Source: an uncultured Planctomycetota bacterium (GTDB lineage Bacteria; Planctomycetota; UBA1135; GCA-002686595). From it: 64,000 nt of DNA. The position numbers and the translations under genes are program-made. The notes beneath the pieces are model-generated. The model made no database searches. It was not told where the DNA came from and saw nothing but the letters and a program-made list of their open reading frames with translations. This document shows, piece by piece, positions 34,339 to 42,045 of this stretch. The stretch is from contig CAIYPP010000118.1 in assembly GCA_903928115.1 (NCBI GenBank), positions 1 through 64,000 of the forward strand, written 5' to 3'. The stretch's first letter is position 1. Every line of letters starts with the position of its first letter.

Positions 34339-36978
34339 ATGCCGATCGTCCCGAGCGCCGCGCTGGCCGCGGTCTTTGTTTCGTCCCTGTCGATCCAAGG
34401 CGCCGGCACAGCGCAGGAGCAGCTCTCGCGCAAGCCCATGGCCGTGGTGCACGGGGGCGACGGGGAGCTGATCGAGAAGCTCAAGCGCGTGGGCGAGGTG
34501 TGGTTCGACGCCGGGCCGTTTCTCGTCGGCGCTCTCGGCGAGCGCGACATGAACGCGCTGCGCGGGCGCGAGGTGGAGCTCTATCCGCTCCTCGGGATCG
34601 CGCCAAGCGACGAGCTCTTCGTCGTCGACTTGAACGACGAACACGTCCGCGAGGACGTCGCCGCATCGGCGCGCATCGAGTTCGCGCGCGACGGGCTTGC
34701 GCTGGTCAGCGTTCCCCACGGGCTGCCGGAGTATCCCGAGAGCCTCCGGCCCGGTCGCACGTGCCACTCGGGTCACACTGCGATCGCGCGCACTCCGATG
34801 AAGCCGCTCGCGCCGCTCTCGGTCGCCTCCAGCGCTCCAAGCGCGCTGCTCGCCGCGGATCCGCGCATCCAGTCCCTCGTCGACCAAGTCACCAAGGCCA
34901 ACTTGCAGTCTTGGGTGCAGTCCTACACGACGTACACCAATCGCGATTCGCAGAACCTGACGAACTACAACGCCGGTAAGTCCCAGCTTGTTGCGCAGCT
35001 ACAGAGCTACGGCTACTCGCCCGTGAGCGAGAACTGGAGCGCGTCGCACGGCACGAACATCGTCGTCGACATTCCCGGCGCGGTGACGCCCAACCGCTAC
35101 GTCGTGATCGGCGCGCACTTCGACACACGTAACTACTCCGGCGGCACGGCCGCGGTCGGCAGAGGCGCAGACGACAACACGAGCGGCAGCTCGGCGGTGC
35201 TCGAAATCGCGCGCATTCTCGCGTCGTCGAGCACGACCTTCGCCAACTCCGTGCGGCTCGTCTGGTTCTCGGGCGAGGAGTACGGCCTGCTCGGCTCGGG
35301 TGCCAACGCCAACAACATGCTCGCGCAGGGCAAGCAGGTCGTCGGCATGCTCAACATGGACATGATCGCGTATCGCGCGAGCACCGATGTGCGGGACTGC
35401 GACTTCGCGACGAACAACACTTCACCGGCGCTCACGGCGTTCTGCCAGCAGACCGCGCCGCTCTATGTCGCGAACTGGGCCGCGACGAGCGGCAACCTGA
35501 GCGCCGGGAGCTCCGACCATGCGTCGTACAACTCCGTCGGCATCCCCGCGGCGTTCTTCTTCGAGGATTTGACGCAGTATTTCTCGCAGATCCACACGAG
35601 CTCCGACGCGTTCCCGACCTCCACGACGGACTTCGACCTCGCGCAGATGATCTGCAAGGGCGTGCTCGCCTGCGGCGCGACGCTCGCGGATCCGGTCGAT
35701 CTCACGATCACGCACACGGAGCTTCCCGATACCACCGACGCGCTCGGACCCTACGTCGTGCAGGCCGATGTGCAGAGCCTGTACGCCTCCACGGTGAGCA
35801 ATGTCTCACTGAAGTACCGCGTGCGAGGCGCGGCGACTTGGAGCTCGACTGCCATGGTGAGCACCGGTGGCGTCGGTTGGCGTGGGTTGCTGCCTGCGCA
35901 GGGCTCGCCTCGCGTGATCGAGTACTACATCGAAGCGCTCGACAATCTTGGAGCCGTTGAGGTTGCGCCCAAGGGTTCGGACACCGGCGGCACGCCGTAC
36001 GACTTCTTCGTCGGCACGCGCACGGTGCTCTACTCCACGGGCTTCGAGGAGGCCACCGACAATGGATGGACTCACGCGCAGGCCGCTACGCAAGACGATT
36101 GGCAGCGCGGCGTGCTCTACGGCAAAGCAGGCGACCCGGCGACGGCATTCGCGGGCACGCGCGTGTGGGGCAACGACCTCGGCCCGACGGGGTTCAACGG
36201 TTCGTATGCGAACAACGTGAACAACTATCTGCGCTCGCCTGCGATCAACTGCTCAGGCGCGCAGCAGGTGTTCCTCGAGTTTCGCCGCTGGCTCACGGTG
36301 GAGTCGTCGCAGTACGACCAAGCGCGCATTCGGGTCAATGGTACGCAAGTGTGGATCAACCCGAACACGGCGGACCTGATCGACACTGCTTGGGTTCCCT
36401 TCCAACTCGACATCTCGTCGCTCGCCGCGAACAACCCGACCGTCCAGATCGAGTTCAGCCTGCAGTCCGACGGCGGAGTGGCTTTTGGCGGCTGGAACCT
36501 CGACGAATTCGCGCTCGTCACCTTGGGCCCTGGAAACAGCACCTGCCCGTCGCCCAGCGTGTACTGCACGGCGAAGACCAACAGTCAGGGCTGCGTGCCG
36601 CAGATTGCGGCGAGCGGGAGCGCGGGTGTGAGCGGGACTGCGCCGTTCACGATCACCGGCGCCAACGTGATCAACCAACGCTCGGGGCTTCTGTTCTACG
36701 GCTTCACGTCGGGATCGACGATCTTCCAAGGTGGCACGAAGTGCATAGGTGGGACGCCCAAGCGCTCACCGCTCGTCGACTCCGGCGGCAACGTCGGCCC
36801 TGACGACTGCTCCGGTGTCCTCTCTTTCGACTTCAACGCACGCATCCGCGCCGGAGTCGACCCCGCGCTGTTTGCGGGCAACACGGTCTACGCGCAGTGG
36901 TGGTACCGCGACGGCGCGGATCCGCAGGGGTTCGGGACGGGTCTCTCGAACGCCGTGTCGTTCCGCATCTGTCCCTGA
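34339..36978 (+). CDS. Secreted M28-family metallopeptidase B with shared C-terminal domain
   Basis: 879 residues from the ATG at 34339; the frame is open upstream to 34129 but the earlier part would overlap the divergent gene. Residues 1-25 look like a signal peptide ending GAGTAQ. The layout is the same as peptidase A: GEVWFDAGPFLVGAL, EYPESLRPGRTCHSGHTA, then M28 ligands GAHFDTR (His260), GADDNTSG (277-284), FSGEEYG (Glu313/314), LNMDMIAY (Asp341) and QIHTSSDAF, beta domains, and the shared domain at 742-879 (YCTAKTNSQGC, INQRSGLLFYGF, DDCSG, RICP). A and B arose by duplication and now face away from each other across 201 bases. Confidence 0.92.
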   Translation: MPIVPSAALAAVFVSSLSIQGAGTAQEQLSRKPMAVVHGGDGELIEKLKRVGEVWFDAGPFLVGALGERDMNALRGREVELYPLLGIAPSDELFVVDLNDEHVREDVAASARIEFARDGLALVSVPHGLPEYPESLRPGRTCHSGHTAIARTPMKPLAPLSVASSAPSALLAADPRIQSLVDQVTKANLQSWVQSYTTYTNRDSQNLTNYNAGKSQLVAQLQSYGYSPVSENWSASHGTNIVVDIPGAVTPNRYVVIGAHFDTRNYSGGTAAVGRGADDNTSGSSAVLEIARILASSSTTFANSVRLVWFSGEEYGLLGSGANANNMLAQGKQVVGMLNMDMIAYRASTDVRDCDFATNNTSPALTAFCQQTAPLYVANWAATSGNLSAGSSDHASYNSVGIPAAFFFEDLTQYFSQIHTSSDAFPTSTTDFDLAQMICKGVLACGATLADPVDLTITHTELPDTTDALGPYVVQADVQSLYASTVSNVSLKYRVRGAATWSSTAMVSTGGVGWRGLLPAQGSPRVIEYYIEALDNLGAVEVAPKGSDTGGTPYDFFVGTRTVLYSTGFEEATDNGWTHAQAATQDDWQRGVLYGKAGDPATAFAGTRVWGNDLGPTGFNGSYANNVNNYLRSPAINCSGAQQVFLEFRRWLTVESSQYDQARIRVNGTQVWINPNTADLIDTAWVPFQLDISSLAANNPTVQIEFSLQSDGGVAFGGWNLDEFALVTLGPGNSTCPSPSVYCTAKTNSQGCVPQIAASGSAGVSGTAPFTITGANVINQRSGLLFYGFTSGSTIFQGGTKCIGGTPKRSPLVDSGGNVGPDDCSGVLSFDFNARIRAGVDPALFAGNTVYAQWWYRDGADPQGFGTGLSNAVSFRICP

Positions 36979-37018
36979 GCGCTCGCTTCGCGGCGCGTGA
37001 CCGCTACAGTCGCGCGCC

Positions 37019-37525
37019 ATGACCGCGTTCCCCGACCCCGACGAGTTCGTCTTCGTTCCGGCTCTCGAAAGGCACTTCGAGGAGATCTTGCTCGAGCTGC
37101 ACGCGCTCGGCCGTGAGCGCTTCGTCGATGCACCGGATGCACTCTCACTTCCGGGAGGCGACTACGACGAGCGGGGTTGGAAGTACTTCACGCTGTTCGG
37201 GAGTGATGCGCGCTGTGCGGAAAATCGCCGTGCATGTCCGCGTACGGCACGCGCCTGCATGCTGGTCCCCGGCCTTGTGAATGCGGGCTTCTCGCTGTTC
37301 CTGCCGGGCACACGGCTTGCAGCCCATCGCGGCGAGCTCGCGGGTACGCTGCGCTGCCATCTTCCGTTGATCGTTCCGCGCGGCGACGTCGGCATCCGCA
37401 GTGGTGACGAGATCCGACGCTGGGAGCGCGGCCGCGCGCTCCTCTTCGATGACTCGCGCGAGCACACCGCATGGAATCTCGCCGAGAGCGAGCGCGTGGT
37501 CTTGCTCGTCACGTTCCGCGCCTAA
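37019..37525 (+). CDS. Small aspartyl/asparaginyl beta-hydroxylase-family protein
   Basis: 168 residues, no signal peptide. It has the Asp_Arg_Hydrox motifs of 2-oxoglutarate/Fe(II) dioxygenases: first iron His in AAHRGELAGTLRCHLPL (His103, Arg112, His114) and second iron His in LLFDDSREHTAWN (His149). The family hydroxylates Asp, Asn or Arg side chains in peptides or free amino acids. At this size it is a bare catalytic domain. It begins 40 bases after the M28 B stop and could be read through from it, but the role is unrelated as far as can be seen. Confidence 0.85.
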   Translation: MTAFPDPDEFVFVPALERHFEEILLELHALGRERFVDAPDALSLPGGDYDERGWKYFTLFGSDARCAENRRACPRTARACMLVPGLVNAGFSLFLPGTRLAAHRGELAGTLRCHLPLIVPRGDVGIRSGDEIRRWERGRALLFDDSREHTAWNLAESERVVLLVTFRA

Positions 37526-37575
37526 CTTCCAAAGGGCGTTCGGGTGGCCTCACGGGTCACCGGTCACGAGGCCGT

Positions 37576-37962
37576 TCAGCACGGCGCTCCGCGGCGCTGG
37601 CGGTCCCACGCGACGGCGAAGCCCGCGAGGAACACGAGGTCGACCCAGGCCAGCGGGACCCACAGTGCCGGCAGTCCGCCCGTGAAGTAGTGGCCGAAGA
37701 CCGTGATGCAGTAGGCCACCTTCAAGCCCATGCCGTAGGGGATCAGATTCCCATTGCGAACAGGGTCGAGCGCGATCTGGAGGAACAGCGCGCCGAATAC
37801 GAGGAGCAGGAGCGCCGGGAAGTGGAGATACGCCCAGTGATTGGGGGGCTCGATTCCGGCAGCCGTGAAGATGCGGGGACCGGCGAACAGGAAGGCGAGG
37901 CCGAGCAGCAGGTCGTAGAAGCCGCCGATCCAGAAGATGGCGCGTGTCCACGGCAGTTTCAT
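37576..37962 (-). CDS. Small four-helix membrane protein
   Basis: 128 residues with four membrane helices (AIFWIGGFYDLLLGLAFLF, ALLLLVFGALFLQIAL, GLKVAYCITVFGHYFTG, WVDLVFLAGFAVAW). Charged residues are few. I do not recognise a named family with certainty; it resembles uncharacterised DoxX-like or DUF4345-like small membrane proteins. It converges with the hydroxylase gene (50 bases between stops) and has its own promoter space upstream, behind a strong terminator at 38054-38103. Confidence 0.75.
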   Translation of the reverse strand: MKLPWTRAIFWIGGFYDLLLGLAFLFAGPRIFTAAGIEPPNHWAYLHFPALLLLVFGALFLQIALDPVRNGNLIPYGMGLKVAYCITVFGHYFTGGLPALWVPLAWVDLVFLAGFAVAWDRQRRGAPC

Positions 37963-38053
37963 GGGGAGACTCCTTCGTGCTCTCTCTCGCGCGCCACCGC
38001 GCCGTGTCGCAGTCGGCCTCTCGCCGAGTCACGGACTCAAGTTGTGCGTACTC

Positions 38054-38103
38054 GAAAAAGAGGACACCCCTCGCGCGAGCTGGGGCTCGTGGGAGGGGTG
38101 TCC
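38054..38103 (-). terminator. Rho-independent terminator of the secreted protein gene
   Basis: GGACACCCCTC (38062-38072) pairs perfectly with GAGGGGTGTCC (38093-38103); an inner CGAGC/GCTCG stem extends it. On the minus strand the stem is followed by TCTTTTTCG. It starts 55 bases past the stop of the gene ending at 38159 and insulates it from the next minus-strand gene. Confidence 0.85.
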
Positions 38104-38158
38104 GGCATCGCGGCGCTCCTGAATCACCGCGCGCCTGCGGCTGTCGCCCTGCAGCGTG

Positions 38159-39379
38159 TCAGGGCAGGTTGAAGTTGAGGATCGAGTTGGTGACGTGCGG
38201 GGCACCGATGCGCATCGCCGCGCTCGTCGGCGAGGTGTTGCAGCTGCCGTAGTCCTCGAACTGGCGGCCGAGGGTCGTGCCGGCCCAGTCGAAGGCCGGG
38301 AATCCGCCGATCGTCTCGCTGCCTTCGTACCACTCGGTCGTGACCGCGCCGGTGCAGCCGTTGACAAGCTGCATGCTGCCGAAGTCGAACAGCACCGTCT
38401 CGATGCCCGGGAAGACCGCGGGGTTGTTCCAAGTACCGATGCGCTTCTGGGTGAAGCGATTGTTCGGAGTCATCATCACCTGCGTTCCGCAGATGCCGCT
38501 CGCCGTGAGGAACGTGTTGATGAACTGTCCGGCAGCGGGCGCCACGTTCGCGCACAGGCAGAAGGCTGCGAGCGCCGTGAGGCTGCCGTTCGCCGGCTCG
38601 CGGTAGGTGCAGACGTTCGTGCCCGCGGCCCAGTTGTTCCAGCGGATCGAGCCCTGCACGATCGGACCGTTGCTGATCGGTGTGTTGACGGGCGTCGGCA
38701 CGAATCCGGTGCCGGGGCCGACGATGGAGAAGCTCTTGGCGGGGTCGAAGCCGCCAGCGGGAGCCGGCCGCGCGGAGGTCGGCGTGTGGTGGATCTGATC
38801 GCATTCGTGGCTCAGTGCCCACGCCACGCTCCACTGACCCGTGGCGCAGTCGAGCGCGTAGTCGATGTGGCCCGAGACATACAGGCGCGAGTACGTGCCG
38901 AGCGAGGCGGGGCGGTCGAGCGGCGTCATCGGAACCGCGGCGGACGGGACGAGGTCGCCGTTCACGATGAAGCGCCACACCGTCAGGTTCACCGCGCCGG
39001 GGATGCTCGACTCCTGCCAGTTGCGCGAGTACTGCGCGCGCAGGCCGCCGGACCAGTGCAGCACGCCCGTCGGGCAGTCGCGCAGCTGGAGGCGAATGTT
39101 GTATTGGCCGCAGTAGACGGCGCCCGCGAGCGAGAGCGGCATCGGCTTGCCGAGGTCGACGCAGTAGAGCTTGTTCAGCGCGAGGTTGCAGTTGTCGAAG
39201 GCCAGCCAGCGAGCGTCGGTGCCGAGGATCTTCGGGAAGTTGGGCAGGACGGCGCTCGCGGGGGCGCAGCAGGGTCCGCCGTCGAGGTTGTCCGGGCCGC
39301 ACTGGGCGGCGGCGGGAGCCGTGGTGAGAGCGGTGGCGAGGCCGAAGGCGAGAGCGAGGCGGGAGAGGGTCGAGAACAT
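38159..39379 (-). CDS. Secreted protein of unknown function
   Basis: 406 residues from the ATG at 39379, with AAAGGA 9 bases upstream. Signal peptide 1-26 (LTTAPAAAQ). The mature protein is beta-rich with about a dozen Cys, including an N-terminal cluster (CGPDNLDGGPCC), and has a HECDQIHHTP segment that looks metal-binding but lacks the spacing of a HExxH protease. Near the C-terminus are WYEGSETIGGFPAFDWAGT and RQFEDYGSC. It does not carry the shared C-terminal domain of its neighbours. I do not recognise the family. A strong terminator follows. Confidence 0.82.
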   Translation of the reverse strand: MFSTLSRLALAFGLATALTTAPAAAQCGPDNLDGGPCCAPASAVLPNFPKILGTDARWLAFDNCNLALNKLYCVDLGKPMPLSLAGAVYCGQYNIRLQLRDCPTGVLHWSGGLRAQYSRNWQESSIPGAVNLTVWRFIVNGDLVPSAAVPMTPLDRPASLGTYSRLYVSGHIDYALDCATGQWSVAWALSHECDQIHHTPTSARPAPAGGFDPAKSFSIVGPGTGFVPTPVNTPISNGPIVQGSIRWNNWAAGTNVCTYREPANGSLTALAAFCLCANVAPAAGQFINTFLTASGICGTQVMMTPNNRFTQKRIGTWNNPAVFPGIETVLFDFGSMQLVNGCTGAVTTEWYEGSETIGGFPAFDWAGTTLGRQFEDYGSCNTSPTSAAMRIGAPHVTNSILNFNLP

Positions 39380-39556
39380 GGCGAAGGGTCCTTTTCGAGG
39401 GGTTTCAGGAGTGGGTCGGAGCGACCTACGCCACCCAAGTGACCCACGGGGCCCCCGCTGGACGCGAACTCCCGAATTCCTTGGACCGACCCTTGGAGCG
39501 GCCTCGGCGGGGCCGCCACGCGTGCACACCGGCCTTCGCGAGACTCCGGGAACCGC

Positions 39557-40801
39557 TTGGATCCGCACCGCCCGGCGGCGTCCAATGCTCCCGTGCAAGT
39601 CCCTCCGCTCCTCCTGCTCTCCGTGCTGATGCTCGTCGCCTACGGCTTCGAGGTCACCTCGCCCCGTACTCGAATCCCCACGGTGATCTTGCTGCTCGCG
39701 CTGGGGATGGCCTGCCGGTGGCTGCTCGATCGTCTCGGCGTCGTCGCCGTCGAGCTCGACGGAGTCCTGCCCACGATCGGGACGTTCGGCCTGATCTTGA
39801 TCGTCTTCGAGGGGGCCCTCGAGCTGGAGTTTCGCCCAGAGGCCAAGGCGATCGCTTTACGAGCATGCCTCGTGGCTCTCCTGCCGATGCTCGTGCTTGC
39901 GGGACTGCTTGCCGCATATCTCGTGCGCGAGACGGGCTGCGATCCGCGCGTGGCGCTCCTCCACGCCTTCCCGTTCGCGATCATCTCGAGCGCCGTCGCG
40001 GTGCCAACCGCGCGCGTCTTCAGCCGAAGCACGAGCGAGTTCGTGGTCTACGAGAGCTCACTGTCGGACATCCTCGGCGTCTTGGCCTTCAACTTCGTTC
40101 TCGCCAGCGAGACCTTCGAGCTCGTCGTCGCATTGGAGTTCGGCGCCCAGCTCCTCGCGATCCTCGTCTTGGCTGTGCTCGGGTCCGTGCTGCTCGCGCT
40201 GCTCGTCGCCAAGCTCCGTCACCGCGTCAAGTTCGGTCCAATCCTCGCCTTCGTCGTCCTGCTCTACTCCGTGTCGAAGGCACTCCACCTTCCGGCGCTC
40301 GTGCTGATCCTCGTCTTCGGCCTGTGCCTCGCCAACTTCCGCAAGCTGGCGCAACTGCGGCTCTTCCGCTTCCTCGATCCCGCCGAGGTCGAGCAGCAGG
40401 TGCATCGCTTCAGCGAGATCACCGCCGAGGTGACGTTCGTGGTGCGCATCGCGTTCTTCATCTTGTTTGGCTTCGTCTTGGACGTCGTGTCGCTCGCGGA
40501 TGTCGGGACGCTCGGTGTTGCGCTCGGCGTCGTCGGAGGAATTCTCGTCCTGCGCGCGATGACTCTGCGCGTCTTCCGCCTTCCGGCGATGCCGTTGCTC
40601 TTCATCGCGCCGCGCGGCTTGATCACGGTTCTCTTGCTGCTTTCGATCCCAACAGAGCTTCGCCTCGGTTTCGTTTCCGACGGACTCACGACGCAGATCG
40701 TGATCCTGTCCTCACTTCTGATGATGATCGCGACGATCGGCGGAGCACGGAGCGCGGGTGCTCAGGAGAGCACGCGCCCGAGCAGCATCCCGCACCCATA
40801 G
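39557..40801 (+). CDS. Cation/proton antiporter (CPA family)
   Basis: 414 residues from a TTG at 39557; a GTG at 39593 would remove twelve residues and start just before the first helix. About twelve membrane helices. The order of features fits monovalent cation/proton antiporters of the CPA superfamily: an early GTFGLILIVFEGALELEF, FPFAIISSAVAVP in helix 5, then ESSLSDILGVLAFNFV with the buried Asp, and IAPRGLITVLLLLSIP near the end. It would exchange Na+ or K+ for protons. The last 40 bases overlap the convergent small membrane protein gene. Confidence 0.85.
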   Translation: MDPHRPAASNAPVQVPPLLLLSVLMLVAYGFEVTSPRTRIPTVILLLALGMACRWLLDRLGVVAVELDGVLPTIGTFGLILIVFEGALELEFRPEAKAIALRACLVALLPMLVLAGLLAAYLVRETGCDPRVALLHAFPFAIISSAVAVPTARVFSRSTSEFVVYESSLSDILGVLAFNFVLASETFELVVALEFGAQLLAILVLAVLGSVLLALLVAKLRHRVKFGPILAFVVLLYSVSKALHLPALVLILVFGLCLANFRKLAQLRLFRFLDPAEVEQQVHRFSEITAEVTFVVRIAFFILFGFVLDVVSLADVGTLGVALGVVGGILVLRAMTLRVFRLPAMPLLFIAPRGLITVLLLLSIPTELRLGFVSDGLTTQIVILSSLLMMIATIGGARSAGAQESTRPSSIPHP

Positions 40802-41100
40802 GAGACGCCATTGGCTGCGAAGGCCGCGAGCCATGGCTTCGGGCTCCGCGGCTCACGCAGCACGAGCGCCAACGCGAGCCCTTCGACGAACGCGATGGCG
40901 ACCTCGACGAAGAAGACCTCGCGCGAGTCGGCGGCGAACTCGAGTTGCCACCAAGTGAAGAGCGGGTGTGTGAGGAGGTTCAGCGCGAGGGTGAGCAGTG
41001 GAACGCGCCACCACGGACCGCCGATTCGACCGAGAGCCCACGCGTAGACGGGGAGCTCCAGAACGAGCGTCCAAGTGAAGAGCGCGAGCCAAAGGGTCAC
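40762..41100 (-). CDS. Small membrane protein coupled to the upstream membrane gene
   Basis: 112 residues from a GTG at 41100 that overlaps the TGA stop of the preceding gene (GTGA). Three or four hydrophobic segments (LALFTWTLVLELPVYAWAL, VPLLTLALNLLTHPLFTWW, VEVAIAFVEGLALALVL, and a C-terminal Gly-rich helix). A glutamate and a histidine lie inside predicted helices (LVLELPVYAW, NLLTHPLF). No family recognised. It overlaps the antiporter gene on the other strand by 40 bases. Confidence 0.72.
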   Translation of the reverse strand: MTLWLALFTWTLVLELPVYAWALGRIGGPWWRVPLLTLALNLLTHPLFTWWQLEFAADSREVFFVEVAIAFVEGLALALVLREPRSPKPWLAAFAANGVSYGCGMLLGRVLS

Positions 41101-42002
41101 GGTCGTGCCCCCTTGGCCAGCAAGTAGGCCGCGACCGCGAGCTCCAACCAGCCGTGCGCCAAGACCGCCTGAAGGTACGCTTGACGTGTCTCGGCGGGAG
41201 CGATGGAGCCGAGCAATGGCACCGCGAGCGCAACGAACACGCAAGCTCCGAGGGCGGTTTTTCCGAGGTGGCTGCGAAGTTCCCACCGCGTCCCGCCAGG
41301 CAGGTTCCAAGACCAGATTCCGTAGTGGACGAGCTGTGCGAACGCAAACGAGCGCACCACGGCATCGGCAAGGTCCACCGAGAGGCTCGGCGCGAGCTCG
41401 CGGTGCATCTGCGTGCCATCGAGCCCGCCTAGCACGGCGCCGACGACGCTGGCGTCAGAAACGAACACAACCCATGCCGCGCTGAGCACATAGGTCCCAG
41501 CGACGCCCAGCGACTCGGAGCGGGAACGATTCCACACGATCCAGAGCACGAGCGCGACAGCATTGTGCCCATGCGCGAGCGCGAGAACGCACTCCCGCGG
41601 AAATCGCCAACAGCTCCATGCCGCGACGAGCAGCGGGAGCACCATGGCGGCCCGACGACGGGGAGTGGTTGCGCCCGCCCAAGCCGCGACTGCAACTGCG
41701 GCGAGCCCGCAGAGCAGCTCGTACTGCAGCCGGGGAACGCCATCCGCCATCGTCGCGCCACGTAGCACGGTCATCGCGAGCAGCGCCGTCGCCGTTAGCC
41801 ACGCCGCTTGGCCGCCGAATCCGCCGGGACGTCCGAGCCACAACACGCGTAGGTCGCCGACGACATGCGGCACGCCCAACACGAGCGGTCCGATCAGGAG
41901 CACCGTGAGCGGCGCCGTGCTCGCGAGTGCCGCAGCGACGAGAATCACCGCAGGCATGCGCCAGGATCGGTCCGTAGACATGTGTGAGACCGCGACGCTC
42001 AT
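41097..42002 (-). CDS. Polytopic membrane protein of unknown function
   Basis: 301 residues with eight or nine membrane helices. His residues recur at helix ends: LVLGVPHVVGDLRVLW, LALAHGHNAVALVLW, FAQLVHYGIWSWNLPGG and VLAHGWLELAV. Such spaced His are reminiscent of membrane oxygenases like Brp/Blh or of heme/metal-binding membrane proteins, but I cannot assign a family. Its stop overlaps the start of the 112-residue membrane protein, so the two probably form one unit. An alternative start is the Met at 41981. It is 43 bases downstream of the DUF1501 stop... in the opposite order: it lies upstream of nothing else on this strand and ends before the antiporter. Confidence 0.7.
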   Translation of the reverse strand: MSVAVSHMSTDRSWRMPAVILVAAALASTAPLTVLLIGPLVLGVPHVVGDLRVLWLGRPGGFGGQAAWLTATALLAMTVLRGATMADGVPRLQYELLCGLAAVAVAAWAGATTPRRRAAMVLPLLVAAWSCWRFPRECVLALAHGHNAVALVLWIVWNRSRSESLGVAGTYVLSAAWVVFVSDASVVGAVLGGLDGTQMHRELAPSLSVDLADAVVRSFAFAQLVHYGIWSWNLPGGTRWELRSHLGKTALGACVFVALAVPLLGSIAPAETRQAYLQAVLAHGWLELAVAAYLLAKGARP

Positions 42003-42045
42003 GCTCGCTCTCGTTCCGATTGACGCGGCATTTCAGACGGCTCAC

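Noticed and set aside
37944-38252. Small plus-strand ORFs around the terminator at 38054-38103
   Set aside because: They cross the terminator stem and the start of the small membrane protein gene and have no coding features.
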